This document shows positions 42,354 to 51,674 of a DNA stretch of 64,000 nt, in pieces. The stretch's first letter is position 1. Each line of letters opens with the position of its first letter. Position numbers and translations under genes: made by a program. This DNA comes from an uncultured Clostridia bacterium (GTDB lineage: Bacteria; Bacillota; Clostridia; Oscillospirales; Acutalibacteraceae), in contig CANQJS010000007.1 of NCBI GenBank assembly GCA_947624285.1, positions 1-64,000 of the forward strand, in the 5' to 3' direction. Below the pieces are notes generated by a model that searched no databases, was not told the DNA's origin, and saw only the letters and a list, made by a program, of their open reading frames with translations.

Positions 42354-43067
42354 ATGTTTTCGGCTCTGCTTTCATTTTTAAGCGCAAATCTGCTTTGGTT
42401 TATTCTGCACATCAGCAACGCATCTGGCTTTCCGAAGCCTCTTACTCCAAAAGAGGAGGCGGCGGCGCTCGAAAAATTCCAAAACGGCGATACGGCGGCT
42501 CGTTCCCTGCTTATCGAGCGAAATTTGCGGCTTGTGAGCCATATCGTGAAAAAATACTATTCCAAAACAAACGACACCGACGACCTTATTTCAATAGGCA
42601 CTATCGGGCTTATCAAGGCGATAGACAGCTTTAAGCCCGACAAGGGAATACGCCTTGCCACCTATGCCGCCCGCTGCATTGAAAACGAGATACTTATGCA
42701 TTTCAGAAACATAAGGAAAAATTCCACGGAAGTATATCTCGGCGATTCGATCGAGATGGATAAGGACGGCACGCCGCTGACTATACAGGAAACGATAAGC
42801 GACAGCCGCGACCTCGCGGAGGAGCTTGAAACAAAGATACGCTGGGAAAAGGTTTCAAAAATAATAACAAATATCAGCGACCCGCGCGAAAAAGAAATAA
42901 TTATATTGAGATACGGGCTTAACAATAAAAAGCCCCTCACTCAGCGCGAAGTGGCGCAAAAGCTGGGGATAAGCAGAAGCTATGTTTCAAGGATTGAGAA
43001 AAAAGTGCTTGAGGATATAAAAAATATGTTTGACGATGATAAAAGCGACGGTGAAAAAAGGCTGTAG
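42354..43067 (+). CDS. sigK: Sporulation sigma factor SigK (pro-form)
   Basis: The 237-residue sigma-70 factor starts with a hydrophobic pro-peptide of about 20-28 residues (FSALLSFLSANLLWFIL), then FPKPLTPKEE and region 2 (LRLVSHIVKKYY, DLISIGTIGLIKAIDSF, TYAARCIENEILMH). Region 4 ends in an HTH with KKPLTQREVAQKLGISRSYV. It acts late in the mother cell. It is a single continuous gene with no skin-type insertion. The ATG at 42354 is chosen for the GGTGAT four bases before it. Confidence 0.94.
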   Translation: MFSALLSFLSANLLWFILHISNASGFPKPLTPKEEAAALEKFQNGDTAARSLLIERNLRLVSHIVKKYYSKTNDTDDLISIGTIGLIKAIDSFKPDKGIRLATYAARCIENEILMHFRNIRKNSTEVYLGDSIEMDKDGTPLTIQETISDSRDLAEELETKIRWEKVSKIITNISDPREKEIIILRYGLNNKKPLTQREVAQKLGISRSYVSRIEKKVLEDIKNMFDDDKSDGEKRL

Positions 43068-43115
43068 TAAAAACCTTTACAAGTGATTTTCTACGCGTTT
43101 TTTCAAATAGGGTTA

Positions 43116-43154
43116 AAAATCCGCCGATGATGCTGACGCATACCGGCGGATTTT
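43116..43154. terminator. Bidirectional terminator between sigK and the fumarase gene
   Basis: An 11-bp stem AAAATCCGCCG/CGGCGGATTTT (43116-43126 with 43144-43154) lies between convergent genes. Confidence 0.8.
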
Positions 43155-43164
43155 CATATATTTA

Positions 43165-43704
43165 TTATCTTTTGAAAACATTTCCGCCGTGGCAGTCAAT
43201 CGCAACGGTGAGCGGAAAATCGTTGAATTCAAGCTCCTTTACCGATTCGCAGCCCAAATCGTCATAGGCTATCACCCTGCAGCTTGTTATGCACTTGGAG
43301 GCAAGAGCGCCCGCTCCGCCTATGGCGCAAAGATAAACCGCTTTATTGCGGATGATCGCATCGCAGACCTCATCGTTTCTCTCGCCCTTCCCTATCATGG
43401 CGACTACGCCCTTATCGAGAAGCAAAGGCGCGAAAGTATCCATTCTGCCCGATGTGGTCGGTCCGCACGAGCCGACGGCGAGCCCATTGGGTGCGGGAGT
43501 AGGTCCGGCATAATAGATAACGGCGTTATTAAGCTCATAGGGAGGCTTATCTCCGTTTTCTATCGCCGCGGCTATTCTTTTATGGGCGGCGTCGCGGGAG
43601 GTGTAAACCTTTCCCGAAAGAACGACCCTGTCGCCCGCTTTCAGCACGGCGGCATATTTCCTTAGCTGTGAGGCGTTAATCCTGTACTCCATTTTGTAAT
43701 TCAC
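43165..43704 (-). CDS. Class I fumarate hydratase/tartrate dehydratase beta subunit
   Basis: The 179-residue protein matches the C-terminal domain of iron-sulfur fumarases. It has a YYAGPTPAPNG motif near residue 64, GSCGPTTSGRMDTF near 79 and AIGGAGALASKCI near 128. It needs an alpha subunit carrying the 4Fe-4S cluster, which is not seen in this window. A GTG start at 43704 fits the AAGGAG six bases before it and makes the gene overlap the coiled-coil gene by 29 bases. Confidence 0.9.
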   Translation of the reverse strand: MNYKMEYRINASQLRKYAAVLKAGDRVVLSGKVYTSRDAAHKRIAAAIENGDKPPYELNNAVIYYAGPTPAPNGLAVGSCGPTTSGRMDTFAPLLLDKGVVAMIGKGERNDEVCDAIIRNKAVYLCAIGGAGALASKCITSCRVIAYDDLGCESVKELEFNDFPLTVAIDCHGGNVFKR

Positions 43705-43915
43705 GAATCTCCTTTTTAAGATTTTCGTTTTCCTCCTCCAACGCCTGAAGCATCGCCAAATTATGATTCAACTCGCGGTTTGCCTCCCTGAGCTGAAAAT
43801 CAAGATTGGAATTGAGTATTTCCAAACGCTGACACTCAAAATTAGCGTCCTCAAGCGCCGCCATAAGCCGTGATATTCTGTTTTTGATCGCTTCCAAATC
43901 AGGATGTTTTTCCAT
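43676..43915 (-). CDS. Small coiled-coil protein
   Basis: The 79-residue protein is almost all predicted coiled coil, with heptads in LMAALEDANFECQRLEI and LAMLQALEEENENLKKEI. The function is unknown. It overlaps the start of the fumarase beta gene and carries that gene's ribosome site, so the two are co-expressed. Confidence 0.6.
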   Translation of the reverse strand: MEKHPDLEAIKNRISRLMAALEDANFECQRLEILNSNLDFQLREANRELNHNLAMLQALEEENENLKKEIRELQNGVQD

Positions 43916-44000
43916 AATTCCTCTTTCAATAGATATTGCGGCACAGGTTGAAGAATAATCTCAAAAGAGGCCGCACGGCAAGGTGCGGCCTGCGTAATTA

Positions 44001-45686
44001 TCATCTGTCTATATCCACATCTTTCTGGAAATAGCACCTACCGATAATGTTTATATGAGCCTTTGCCGTATCGGCAATATGCTCGCTGAGAGACATCTCG
44101 GTGGGAAGGTCTATCTGCACAAGACGGGTCCATATAGGCGTTTCGGTGAAGCCGTCAAAATACATAATATGATAGCCGACCTCGGTTTTTACTATTGAGA
44201 CATCGCCCGCCTTGCGGTTTTCGTCAAAGCACCAGTTGTTGAAGGTCTGGATCATCTGACCGGGATATACATCCTCATAGAGACCGCCAAGCTTATTGGA
44301 GCCGTCGTCTGACGAATATTGGTTGGCGAGCTTACCGAAGCTGTCCGCAGTTTTATCGCCCTTATTATATTCGGCAACAATGCTGTTTGCCTTTTCAAGC
44401 GCAGCCGCCCACTGCTCGTCTGTCGCGTCGACCGCCTGAATTTCCTCTTCCTCTTCCTCGCCCTCAGTGTGTTCATGTTCAACGGGGCTGATAAGGATGT
44501 GGCGGATGTTTATCGACTTGCTTTCGCAAAATTCAGCGGGCTCAAGAACATATACAACGGAATTTTTATATTGCAGTGAATCGCCCGCCTTGCGGTTTTT
44601 GCTGAAGAGCCAGTCAAGTCCGTAATAATCGCCGTCATCGTCTTTTTGAGAAAGCGAGAAGCCCGAAAGTGAATTTCTTGTGGCATGAACATAGGTGGTG
44701 GCGGTATCCTCGCCGTAATAGCTCTTATAGAAGCCTTCCTTTGCGTACTTTACGGCAAGCTCCGTGAAGTTGGAGGCGTCCTGCGCAAGCTCATCCTTAA
44801 ATTTCTTCGCGTCGTCCTCGCTTTGCGCATCGTAAATTCTTATCTCAACGGTCTTTATCTCGTCCTCATGCTTATCTCTGTATTCATTGTAATCCTCATC
44901 GGTGCGCTCAACATTCACCTTTTCGTCCTCGATGGATTCCTCATAGTTATCGGCTATATAGGAACGGGTGGCTTCACGGCGGAATACAGATTCCGTAACG
45001 CCCTTGCCCATTGCGGCAACAAGATAAGCGGAAAGCGTATAGCCGTAATCCTTGGCATAGCCGCTGTAGGTTTCAAGCGCCTCGTCTATTTCTTCCTGCT
45101 GGTCGGAGGTTATTTCGGGCTCTACGCCGTCATTATCCTTAACGGCGGCGAGGTAGAGAGAGTAAACATGCTTTATGTTTTCTATTACCTCTTCCTGCAT
45201 ATATTGAGACCATGTAACCTCATCGCCGTCGTCATTGGTGGTTTTTTGACTTGAAAACGGCTTTGAGAAATCAACATCATATTCCAAAAGCGATGTGAGC
45301 CCGGACGATTCATACGCCTCCTGCGTGGATTTCATATTGTTGTAGGCAAGGGCGAAATAGTAGTTGTAAACCGACACAGGAACGCTTATCTTTTCGCCGT
45401 CGCTTTCCACCGTTACGGCGGTGAGATTGGTAGTCCACTGAAGAACGGCGTGTACAAAGCCCTTACGCACCGTTCCCGTTGCCATATAGGCAAACAAAAG
45501 CGCAACAACAAGCACCACGGCAACAACTGCCTTGATTATCTTTTTCTTGTTGGCGGGCAGATGCTTCTTCGCAGAGCCGCCGGTTTTTTTCGCTTTTTTG
45601 ATTTTCTTTGATTTTTTGGTTTTGCTTTCGCCGTCGGAAATAGAACCGCCGGCAAACAGATCGTTGTTCAAATCTTTGTTATCCAT
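44001..45686 (-). CDS. Membrane-anchored parvulin-type peptidyl-prolyl isomerase (first copy)
   Basis: The 561-residue protein has a Lys-rich cytoplasmic start, one transmembrane helix near 51-71 and a SurA_N-like helical domain. A parvulin domain follows near 400-530, with INIRHILISP, a GGLYEDVYPGQMIQTF segment and VGYHIMYF. It is an external foldase like PrsA but helix-anchored instead of a lipoprotein. An acidic loop (EGEEEEEEI) interrupts the parvulin part. The ATG at 45686 has an AGGA site; the in-frame ATG at 45725 has none. Confidence 0.85.
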   Translation of the reverse strand: MDNKDLNNDLFAGGSISDGESKTKKSKKIKKAKKTGGSAKKHLPANKKKIIKAVVAVVLVVALLFAYMATGTVRKGFVHAVLQWTTNLTAVTVESDGEKISVPVSVYNYYFALAYNNMKSTQEAYESSGLTSLLEYDVDFSKPFSSQKTTNDDGDEVTWSQYMQEEVIENIKHVYSLYLAAVKDNDGVEPEITSDQQEEIDEALETYSGYAKDYGYTLSAYLVAAMGKGVTESVFRREATRSYIADNYEESIEDEKVNVERTDEDYNEYRDKHEDEIKTVEIRIYDAQSEDDAKKFKDELAQDASNFTELAVKYAKEGFYKSYYGEDTATTYVHATRNSLSGFSLSQKDDDGDYYGLDWLFSKNRKAGDSLQYKNSVVYVLEPAEFCESKSINIRHILISPVEHEHTEGEEEEEEIQAVDATDEQWAAALEKANSIVAEYNKGDKTADSFGKLANQYSSDDGSNKLGGLYEDVYPGQMIQTFNNWCFDENRKAGDVSIVKTEVGYHIMYFDGFTETPIWTRLVQIDLPTEMSLSEHIADTAKAHINIIGRCYFQKDVDIDR

Positions 45687-45732
45687 GAGCTTATCTTCCT
45701 TAATAATTTTGCTACCCTTGGGCATTATGAAT

Positions 45733-45761
45733 ATTTTACACTATAATTTAAAATATTACAA
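45733..45761 (-). promoter_or_regulatory. Promoter of the first parvulin gene
   Basis: On the minus strand TTGTAA (45761-45756), a 17-base spacer and TAAAAT (45738-45733) lie about 45 bases before the ATG. Confidence 0.6.
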
Positions 45762-45779
45762 GAGTTAATTTAAATTGAA

Positions 45780-47675
45780 TTATTCATCGGCTTCAAGCGG
45801 CTGAGCCACGGCGGTTTTGCCGAAAGCGCCGCGGATAACCACCTCGTATTTATCCGCGAAGGCTTCCTGCTTTTCATAATCGCTGTCCTGCTTCGCGCTG
45901 CAAAGGTAAGCCGGTCGGTCGCAGACGAAATACATAATATGATAGCCGTAATCGCTCTTGACTATTTCCACATCGCCGTATTTGCGGGCGCTGTCCGTTG
46001 CCCAATTTTCAAACTCCGGCACCATCTGGCCTCGCGCAGTATTGAATATCTGCCCGCCGTAGTTGTTGTATCCTCCCGCAAGTATGGAGTTGACATCTCC
46101 GCTGTACTTTTCGGCGAGCTCGGCGAACGCCATTTCGGTCTTTTCACCCTTGTTGTATTCATCGAGTATCGTTTGGGCTTTTTCAAGACCCTGTTTCCAT
46201 TCCTCTTGCGTATATTGCTTTTCGGTCTGATCTTCGCTTTGTGCGGCATCGTCGGCAGAGCTGTCTCCCGGGAATATGAGGATATGCCTTACGGAATAGT
46301 ATTTTGTTTCATCAAAACTCGGATCGGCGGTTTTAAGCAAAATTGCCACACATTTGAATTCATCGTCAACAAAATAAGTTGAGTCTCCCACCTTGGTATC
46401 TGCCGAGAAAACCCAGTCCGCCATATCTTCGTTAAAGGTGCTGACGATTTGCTCCTTTGTGTAATTTGTATTTTCCATAGTTTCTTCAAGAGCAGACACA
46501 GCGCTTTTTTCATCCTCGAAATAGCCCGACGAAACATACTCGTCAATAAATTCCGAGCAGATTTTCGGGATAAGCGCTTTCATATCGGCAAGTGATTTTA
46601 TCTGAGAGCAATAGGACTGAGCCTGCTTTTTCACCTGCTCAACATCGTCTTCTTCGGGATTGTACGGCATTTCAAGATATGCGAAGGACGCCGCCTTGTA
46701 ATCATCCTTATGCTTATCGAAATATGCCTGTACTTCCTCATCGGTCGAGGATAATTTCAAAGCCGCGCGATTGTAATAATTTTGATATATTCCGCTTTGC
46801 TCCATTATTTTTCTTACGGTTTTAAGACCGCAGTATTTTCCGAAGGTTTCTGCGATATAGCTGTTCGTTGACTCGTTCTTCTCGGAAGCGCTGTCCTCAA
46901 TTGATTTAATGTTATCCTCGATGGTCTGCTTTTGCTCGTCTGTAAGCGTTATTCCTTCGGCTTTCGCTTCGGTATAGAACGCCTCAAAATACTGAAGCTG
47001 CCTTACGGTATCGTTCTTAAATCTCTCAAGCCAAGTTATCTGATTTCCGTCATCATCGGTGGTGGTCTGCGAGGCAAAATCCTCGTTCGGATTGAGATCG
47101 ACATATCCCTGCTGAGCGTAATTTATATATGTTTCCACTATTGAGTTATAATAGTAATTGTACATACCGACGGAAATATCCTCATCGCCCACGGTGAGCG
47201 CTATATTGCCCGGGGTCATTCTCTCGTCGCTGTTGGGAACGAAGAAAAGCGCATAGCAAGCGCCGGCTATTACGCCGATCCCGATGAGGCAGGCAAGAAC
47301 TATCCCTATGATCTTCCATACTCTTTTATTGACTATAACGGCATTTTTGCTTTTTTCACGAAATTCCTCATCGCCCTGCGGTATTGAGCCCGCCGTGCTT
47401 TCTTCCGATTCGGGCTGCGGCTCGCCATCCTGCTGCTGTTCGCCGTCTTTGCTTTCATCAACCGTAAGCTCGTAATTTTCGCCCAAATCAAGGCTTTTTT
47501 CAAGTGTTGGCGCGGATGCCTCGAATTTCCATCCTCCGGCGTCCTCTTCTTCGGAGTTTTCATCTGTCGGCGTGGTCGCTTCCCCGTTTTGGCTGGTATT
47601 TTCTTCTTCCTGAGGGATGTTTTCCTCTTCATTCGGGGAAAATTCGGTTTCCATATCTTTTTCTTTTTCGCTCAT
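45780..47675 (-). CDS. Membrane-anchored parvulin-type peptidyl-prolyl isomerase (second copy)
   Basis: The 631-residue paralogue of the neighbouring protein has a long acidic cytoplasmic region (about 1-100), a transmembrane helix near 120-140, a SurA_N-like helical part with the same NYYY and TTTDDDGNQITWLERF pattern, and a parvulin domain with SVRHILIFP and YGYHIMYFVC. It lies upstream of the first copy and has its own promoter. The ATG at 47675 follows AGGAG; the in-frame TTG at 47696 overlaps that site and is rejected. Confidence 0.84.
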   Translation of the reverse strand: MSEKEKDMETEFSPNEEENIPQEEENTSQNGEATTPTDENSEEEDAGGWKFEASAPTLEKSLDLGENYELTVDESKDGEQQQDGEPQPESEESTAGSIPQGDEEFREKSKNAVIVNKRVWKIIGIVLACLIGIGVIAGACYALFFVPNSDERMTPGNIALTVGDEDISVGMYNYYYNSIVETYINYAQQGYVDLNPNEDFASQTTTDDDGNQITWLERFKNDTVRQLQYFEAFYTEAKAEGITLTDEQKQTIEDNIKSIEDSASEKNESTNSYIAETFGKYCGLKTVRKIMEQSGIYQNYYNRAALKLSSTDEEVQAYFDKHKDDYKAASFAYLEMPYNPEEDDVEQVKKQAQSYCSQIKSLADMKALIPKICSEFIDEYVSSGYFEDEKSAVSALEETMENTNYTKEQIVSTFNEDMADWVFSADTKVGDSTYFVDDEFKCVAILLKTADPSFDETKYYSVRHILIFPGDSSADDAAQSEDQTEKQYTQEEWKQGLEKAQTILDEYNKGEKTEMAFAELAEKYSGDVNSILAGGYNNYGGQIFNTARGQMVPEFENWATDSARKYGDVEIVKSDYGYHIMYFVCDRPAYLCSAKQDSDYEKQEAFADKYEVVIRGAFGKTAVAQPLEADE

Positions 47676-47714
47676 AAATCCACGCTCCTGTTTCAATGTT
47701 GTTTACACAAAATA

Positions 47715-47743
47715 AGTATATAACAAAATGTATTTTATTTCAA
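47715..47743 (-). promoter_or_regulatory. Promoter of the second parvulin gene
   Basis: On the minus strand TTGAAA (47743-47738), a 17-base spacer and TATACT (47720-47715) lie about 40 bases before the ATG. Confidence 0.65.
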
Positions 47744-47855
47744 CAAAAATAAAGGGATTTTAAATTATTAAGAAAATATTAATATTTCTGTAAAATCATT
47801 CAGCTATTGAAAAAGGAAATAATTTGTTGTATTATAGCCTTGAGTGAGGATTTGT

Positions 47856-49277
47856 ATGAAAAATGCAATTTGTGCTTTAAAAACAAAATACAGCGAAAAT
47901 CCGGGTTGGATCTGGCTTTGCGCCACTGTTTTTCTTTTCCCCATTCTGCCCGAATATGTAAGCCCCTTCATTTTGTTCGCGGGCTTTATTGTCTTTAAGC
48001 GGCAATGGTCGCGCGAAGGAAGAAAAGCAAAAGTGGGCACTATCGGCAAAATCGAAATGGCGTTTATGAGCTTTGCCCTTATAAGCGCGCTGTGGTCCTC
48101 AAATAAGCTGGATACCCTCGGCTCGGCTGGTCTGTGGTGGGGTATGTTCCTCGTTCAGGTTATGATATATAATCTTGCCGACACAAGAGGGAAAATAGAA
48201 AAGCTGATGAAGCTCATAACGATGAGCGCCGCCGTTAACGGGCTTGTCGGCACGGTGCAGGTATGCACATATACGCTGAATAAATTCGGCTACATAGGAA
48301 AGCAGTTTGTGCTTGTAACTCCTTTTTATAAAGCGATCGACAAAGCGGTATATACTTGGCTTCCTTTCAGCATAAACACAAATACCTTTGCAGAAAGGGC
48401 AAGCGGATTTTATTCAAACCCCAACCTGTTGGCGGCTTATATGCTTGTTGCTTATCCTATATCGATTTATCTGTTTTTGGATGCGAGAACGAAAAAAGAA
48501 AAGATATTTTATTTCTTTATGAATATATTTATCACAGCGGGTATGAGCTCCACGCTCACAAGAGCCGGCTGTGTTTTCGCGCTTTTCGGGTGGATATTCC
48601 TTTTTGTTATCCTTGTTAAGCGCCATGGGAAAGAGCTTTTAAGAATATTTATTCCAACGGTTGCCATAATCCTTCCGTCTATTCTCACGCGATACGGTAT
48701 TATTTTCACCAAAAAGGGCGGCAGTATTTCGGGAATCGTCACAGGTGACATAAGCGAGCAAAACACGAATTTCATCGCGGCGCAGAAGTCCTCAAAAACC
48801 CATTTTGAGATCTGGGAAAGCGTTTGGGATTATATAACGAGCAGCGCCCATTATTTCATACGCGGTCTCGGCTTCGGTTGCGAAAGCACCGGCAACTTTT
48901 TGCTTGAGACATATAATCTGAACAAACCGCACGCCCACAATTTCGTGCTTGAAATATGGGCGGAGCTCGGAATAATCGGCGTGGTGCTTCTCGGCGCGGT
49001 TATAATCTGCGCATTTGGAAAACTGCTTGAGATAAACGCCAACAACGGCAGAAAATTCGATTTGGTTTTCAGCGTTTTCACAAGCCTTATGCTGCTGCTT
49101 CTTTTCGGTTTGAGCGACTATATTTTCAATTCGCCGAAGCAGATAATACTGATAATGATACTTCTCGGGCTCACGCAGGCGATAAGCCAATGCTATGACA
49201 AAACGCTGATAAAATCGCCGGGCGACCTTGTCAGCGCAACATCAAAAACCATTAAAGAAATGGTGGAGCTAACCTGA
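47856..49277 (+). CDS. O-antigen ligase/Wzy-like membrane protein
   Basis: The 473-residue protein has about 11 membrane helices and one large external loop near 310-370, as in the O-antigen ligase and polymerase superfamily. The TRAGCVFALFGWI and KPHAHNFVLEIWAELGIIGVVLL segments match family positions for the conserved Arg and His. It may attach or polymerise a surface polysaccharide, or belong to teichoic acid transfer. There are no glycosyltransferase neighbours. The ATG at 47856 follows AGGA and is preferred to the upstream GTG. Confidence 0.75.
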   Translation: MKNAICALKTKYSENPGWIWLCATVFLFPILPEYVSPFILFAGFIVFKRQWSREGRKAKVGTIGKIEMAFMSFALISALWSSNKLDTLGSAGLWWGMFLVQVMIYNLADTRGKIEKLMKLITMSAAVNGLVGTVQVCTYTLNKFGYIGKQFVLVTPFYKAIDKAVYTWLPFSINTNTFAERASGFYSNPNLLAAYMLVAYPISIYLFLDARTKKEKIFYFFMNIFITAGMSSTLTRAGCVFALFGWIFLFVILVKRHGKELLRIFIPTVAIILPSILTRYGIIFTKKGGSISGIVTGDISEQNTNFIAAQKSSKTHFEIWESVWDYITSSAHYFIRGLGFGCESTGNFLLETYNLNKPHAHNFVLEIWAELGIIGVVLLGAVIICAFGKLLEINANNGRKFDLVFSVFTSLMLLLLFGLSDYIFNSPKQIILIMILLGLTQAISQCYDKTLIKSPGDLVSATSKTIKEMVELT

Positions 49278-49349
49278 GCAAATTGAAAATCGGCCGAGGA
49301 TGTAGAATCGTTGTTTCTTGCCATCGGTCTTTGATAAAGGAGAAAATTT

Positions 49350-50987
49350 ATGAAGAAAGCTAAAAAAATACTTATCCCGATCATCGCCGTGATTTGCGTT
49401 GTCGCTTTAGGTTTTGCCTCTTACGGCGCATATCTGCTGTTTGGCGTTTACGGCATAGAGTTCAAGAGGACCTATCCCCAAAGCGCTATAGTGGAGGAAA
49501 ATTACGACAACCGCGTTAAATTCGACCAAACAGGCACGACAGTAATTGACGACGAGGCGCAGTATCAGACTATGGACGGCTTCGGCGCATCCGCCTGCTG
49601 GTGGGGTCAGAATGTAGGCGGATGGGATAATTGCGAGGATATACTCGCCCTGCTCTACGACGACGAAAAAGGCATCGGTTTGAATGTTTACCGCTACAAC
49701 CTCGGCGCCGGCTCTGCCGACGATGAGAGCATTTACGCCGTAAGGAGCAGAACGGAATCCTTCTTAAAGAACGACGGCACTTACGACTTCACCGCCGACG
49801 CAAATTCTCAAAACGCGCTCAGCCTTGCCAAAAAAATCGCGGGAGACGACCTCAGGGTAACGCTTTTCGCAAACAGCGCGCCGGTTTCCCTAACTAAAAA
49901 CGGCAGAGCTTATTCAAGCCCTCCCGAAAATGCCGACGAGCCCAACGCCACAAACCTTGATCCCTCGAATTACGGGGCATACGCCGATTATCTTTACACG
50001 GTGGCTGAGCATTTTCTCAATCAAGGCTACAAGGTCACCGATGTCTCCCCGATAAACGAGCCTCAATACGCGTGGCGCGGCTGGTATAACGAGGACGGCT
50101 CGATTTCAATGAATCAGGAGGGCTGTTTCTACAGCGAGCAGGACGCTCTTGCCCTTTACAAGGTGTTGATTGAAAAATTCAAAGGCAGCGATATCGACGA
50201 AAAGGGCTGCAAGCTCTCGCTGTTTGAATCGGGCGCTGCAGAGGGCAGAAACACCGTATTTTCCAATTATGCGAATGTGCTGCTCGGCAGGCAAAAGGAA
50301 TATGCCTTTGACAATATCCCTTTGAGAAGATATTTTGATACGATAAGTACGCATTCCTATTGGTCTGCCACAACGACCAAGAAACGCTGTGCGCTTTTAC
50401 TTGCGGATAAATTCCCGAACTATGATGTTATCTGCACGGAGTACTGCCAGATGACAAACGATTCAAGCACGGGCGTTATCGACCTCATAGAAAAAGAGGG
50501 CGCAACCAACGGAATGACTATCGAATACGGCACGGCAATGGCGGATGTCATCATAGACGACCTTACGATTTTGAACGCAAAGGAATGGGATTGGTGGCTC
50601 GGCTGCTCATTCGGAGTATATACCGACGGTCTCGTATATCTCAACGATGACGATCACTCGGATATTCAAACCTCAAAGCGTCTCTGGTGCCTCGGCAACT
50701 TCTCAAAATTCATCGACGAGGGCGCTGTGAGAATAGCGGCGGGCTCAGGTGTTAAAAAGCTCCCCGTCTGCGCTTTCAGAAATCCCGACGGCAGCACCGT
50801 TATCGTTTATTCAAACTCCACAGAAAACGATATGAATACATCAATTGCGGATATTGATTTCAATTCCTGCGAGGTTTACACGACAAGCGCCGAATACGAC
50901 CTTGAAAAAACCGCCGACAACACTACGCTTACAGATAATGTGATAAGCATTCCCTCCCAGTCGGTTGTAACGGTCGTGCTCAAATAA
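49350..50987 (+). CDS. Membrane-anchored glycoside hydrolase family 30 enzyme
   Basis: The 545-residue protein has a signal-anchor helix near residues 7-30, then a TIM barrel with a MDGFGASACWW opening near 80, acid/base E237 in SPINEPQYAW and nucleophile E364 in ICTEYCQM. A C-terminal beta domain completes the GH30 fold. GH30 members include endo-beta-1,6-galactanases, glucosylceramidases and xylanases. The ASACWW opening is closest to the galactanase-like branch, which is an inference. It acts outside the membrane. Confidence 0.85.
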   Translation: MKKAKKILIPIIAVICVVALGFASYGAYLLFGVYGIEFKRTYPQSAIVEENYDNRVKFDQTGTTVIDDEAQYQTMDGFGASACWWGQNVGGWDNCEDILALLYDDEKGIGLNVYRYNLGAGSADDESIYAVRSRTESFLKNDGTYDFTADANSQNALSLAKKIAGDDLRVTLFANSAPVSLTKNGRAYSSPPENADEPNATNLDPSNYGAYADYLYTVAEHFLNQGYKVTDVSPINEPQYAWRGWYNEDGSISMNQEGCFYSEQDALALYKVLIEKFKGSDIDEKGCKLSLFESGAAEGRNTVFSNYANVLLGRQKEYAFDNIPLRRYFDTISTHSYWSATTTKKRCALLLADKFPNYDVICTEYCQMTNDSSTGVIDLIEKEGATNGMTIEYGTAMADVIIDDLTILNAKEWDWWLGCSFGVYTDGLVYLNDDDHSDIQTSKRLWCLGNFSKFIDEGAVRIAAGSGVKKLPVCAFRNPDGSTVIVYSNSTENDMNTSIADIDFNSCEVYTTSAEYDLEKTADNTTLTDNVISIPSQSVVTVVLK

Positions 50988-51008
50988 GATAAATACAAAA
51001 TAAAGTTT

Positions 51009-51045
51009 AAGGAGCGTTTCCTGTCGGAAACGCTCCTTTGATTTT
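51009..51045. terminator. Bidirectional terminator
   Basis: A 13-bp stem AAGGAGCGTTTCC/GGAAACGCTCCTT (51009-51021 with 51026-51038) is followed by T-rich sequence, between convergent GH30 and radical SAM genes. Confidence 0.8.
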
Positions 51046-51054
51046 TACTTATCT

Positions 51055-51663
51055 TTATTTGACGAAAGAACGGACTCTGAATTTTGCTCCGCAGCTCTCG
51101 CAAATCCCCCTCGCCTTTTCGATATCCTCCTTGGGAATAACATCAACTACCGTCATTCTGACATCGTCGCAGTACTTCACGCATTCCTTTGTAAAATCGA
51201 GCATCGCGCCGAAGGCTTTGCCGGGATAGATATTTCTCGTTATCTTATCGTATTTTTCGGATGTAATATCATTGAGGGAAACGGAAATACTGTCCAGCAC
51301 CGAGCAAAGCTCCTTTGCCGTGGGCTTTTCGTTTATCAAATCCGAAAGCCCGTTTGTGTTAAGGCGAAGTTTTATATCGGGGTGCGTTTCTTTCATATAT
51401 TTCGCCGTTTCAATAAGATTATCATAGGCGTTGGTCGGCTCGCCGTAGCCGCAGAAAACGGCCTCTTTAGCTCCCGCGAAATCAAATTCGTCAATAGCTT
51501 TTTTAATTTCGTCAACGGTCGGCTCGGTCTCAAACCAAAGGCGCTGTGCGTCCCCAACGGCTTCGCCCCTTGAGCGTATGCAGAAAGCGCAGTTGCAGGG
51601 GCATTTGTTTGTAATGTTGAGATAGACTCCTCCCGAAAGCCTGTAAACAATATCGGTTTTCAT
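51055..51663 (-). CDS. Radical SAM protein, TatD-associated type
   Basis: The 202-residue protein has a CX3CX2C cluster (C21, C25, C28 in CPCNCAFC), a CGYGEPTNAY motif near 91, an RLNTNG strand and a SVSLND strand. Length and pattern fit the short TatD-linked radical SAM family, whose substrate is unknown. No tatD gene is present here. The gene is the last of the minus-strand pdxK group. Confidence 0.8.
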   Translation of the reverse strand: MKTDIVYRLSGGVYLNITNKCPCNCAFCIRSRGEAVGDAQRLWFETEPTVDEIKKAIDEFDFAGAKEAVFCGYGEPTNAYDNLIETAKYMKETHPDIKLRLNTNGLSDLINEKPTAKELCSVLDSISVSLNDITSEKYDKITRNIYPGKAFGAMLDFTKECVKYCDDVRMTVVDVIPKEDIEKARGICESCGAKFRVRSFVK

Positions 51664-51674
51664 ATTTCATTCTC

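Noticed and set aside
42354..43067. Interrupted sigK with a skin-like element
   Set aside because: The sigK frame is continuous from pro-peptide to region 4, so no insertion is present.
45687..45725. Longer N-terminus for the first parvulin protein
   Set aside because: The upstream ATG has no ribosome site and lies very close to the predicted transcription start.
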